A DNA stretch of 64,000 nt from Limosilactobacillus panis. GTDB lineage: Bacteria; Bacillota; Bacilli; Lactobacillales; Lactobacillaceae. Position numbers and translations under genes: made by a program. Positions 63,496 to 64,000 of this stretch are shown piece by piece. The stretch is taken from the NCBI RefSeq assembly GCF_019797825.1, contig NZ_CP081855.1, forward strand, positions 1,674,001 through 1,738,000, given 5' to 3'. The notes under the pieces are model-generated. The model was not told where the DNA came from and searched no databases. It saw only the letters and a program-made list of their open reading frames with translations. The first letter of the stretch is position 1; every line of letters starts with the position of its first letter.

Positions 63496-63537
63496 AAGTG
63501 GACAGAAAAGTCCATAAGGGTCTTTAATAGTGTCATC
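63496..63537 (+). repeat. Relic similar to the inner left end of IS30
   Basis: AAGTGGACAGAAAAGTCCAT and the following GGGTCTTTAATAGTGTCATC resemble 60489-60530 of the IS30 element at roughly three in four positions. No transposase follows; a Fic gene does. The rest of the 63244-63583 gap has no gene. Confidence 0.6.
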
Positions 63538-63583
63538 AGTCACGGAATCTTCTCATATCTAAAGTGAAGGAAGGTACACTCCA

Positions 63584-64000
63584 ATGAATAATGACCAATT
63601 CTTCCGCCGCTTTTGTTACCCCAATGGCTGCCTGAAAAACAAGTTAAAAATTCATGATGCTCAACGATTAGCCGCCAAGGAGTTTCAAACGGTCTGTCAA
63701 CAAATTCAACTAATACTGACACAAGCGCCACGAATAACTAATCTTGATGACTTGTGTACGGTTCATAAAAGACTGCTGGGCACTATTTATACCTGGGCGG
63801 GACAGGTACGTACAGACTACGACCTTCATAAGCGGACGGATGGTATGGACTTCTACGCCCAGCCAGCGGCAACCATCCCCCTGGCATAGCAATATATTGA
63901 ACATGACCTGCTTCAGCCAGTGATTGGTGAAAAACAGCCATCAATCGAAAGATATGTGGAGTTGCTTGACAACATCAACACCCTGCACCCCTTCCGTGAA
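63584..64000 (+). pseudogene. Fic-domain protein with in-frame amber codon (partial)
   Basis: Starts MNNDQFFRRFCYPNGCLKNK after AAGGAAGG. The Fic N-terminal part is clear: LDDLCTVHKRLLGTIYTWAGQVR and DGMDFYAQPA. TAG at 63887-63889 ends the frame, but the same frame goes on as QYIEHDLLQPVIGEKQPSIE and LLDNINTLHPFRE, the beginning of the HPFxxGNGR active site, at the window edge. Fic proteins usually AMP-transfer to target proteins and often act as toxins or phage-derived effectors. The stop falls where many Fic proteins have nothing unusual, so it is probably inactivating unless suppressed. Confidence 0.78.

Noticed and set aside
1..64000. tRNA or rRNA genes
   Set aside because: I saw no cloverleaf with GTTCGAATC-type T-arm and CCA-side pairing, and no rRNA sequence; a tRNAscan run would settle it.

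Overview
The window looks like the chromosome of a heterofermentative lactobacillus, most likely a Limosilactobacillus (reuteri/fermentum/mucosae/oris group). Reasons: low-to-middle GC Firmicute gene style with AGGAGG ribosome sites, a malolactic enzyme with its LysR regulator, a complete citrate lyase cluster, a sucrose phosphorylase, a short proB without PUA domain, and IS30/IS1182 family elements. The species call is inference from gene content only.

Layout. 1-600: edge of an XRE membrane regulator. 600-8950: citrate fermentation cluster (malic enzyme/oxaloacetate decarboxylase, citC, citD, citE, citF, citXG, hydrolase on the minus strand; SorC-type regulator citI divergent). 8952-10786: complete IS1182-family element. 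10855-16125: reductive C4 operon fumC - fumarate reductase - LDH-fold malate dehydrogenase - SLC13-type dicarboxylate carrier. 16478-19117: malolactic enzyme and divergent mleR. 19186-28890: housekeeping and hydrolytic genes (cyclophilin, ADH, DUF2252 protein, galM, dacA, class-A-lactamase-like hydrolase, aldo/keto reductase). 28899-30807: group II intron with its reverse transcriptase. 30960-37400: a sugar/stress block in which three genes are broken (MFS permease, Dyp peroxidase, ABC-F protein), with an intact sucrose phosphorylase and a striking ABC-F leader attenuator. 37573-46772: esterase, amino acid permease, recQ, methyltransferase, KtrAB, HerA-like ATPase, acetyltransferase. 46927-54553: amino acid ABC fusion, broken lipoprotein, efp, broken ADH, malate/lactate dehydrogenase, MFS remnant, sugar uptake protein. 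54694-58734: NhaC-type carrier behind a tyrosine-rich leader peptide, then proBA behind a T-box. 58809-64000: YjeM-like permease, IS30 element, multicopper oxidase, IS30-end-like relic and a nonsense-interrupted Fic gene running off the edge.

How it works together. Citrate lyase would give acetate plus oxaloacetate. Oxaloacetate could be decarboxylated to pyruvate by the malic enzyme homologue, or reduced through malate and fumarate to succinate by the next operon, regenerating NAD+; malate could also go to lactate by the malolactic enzyme. The fumC and mleA promoters share the same LysR-type box and the same -35/-10 geometry, and a Rex-like operator sits at the fumC start point, so C4 acid supply and NADH level appear to be integrated there. 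Seven genes carry frameshifts, nonsense codons or deletions; two of these lie in C homopolymers and could be sequence errors. Three copies of a roughly 150-base repeat lie just behind rho-independent terminators and are not explained by any family I recognise.
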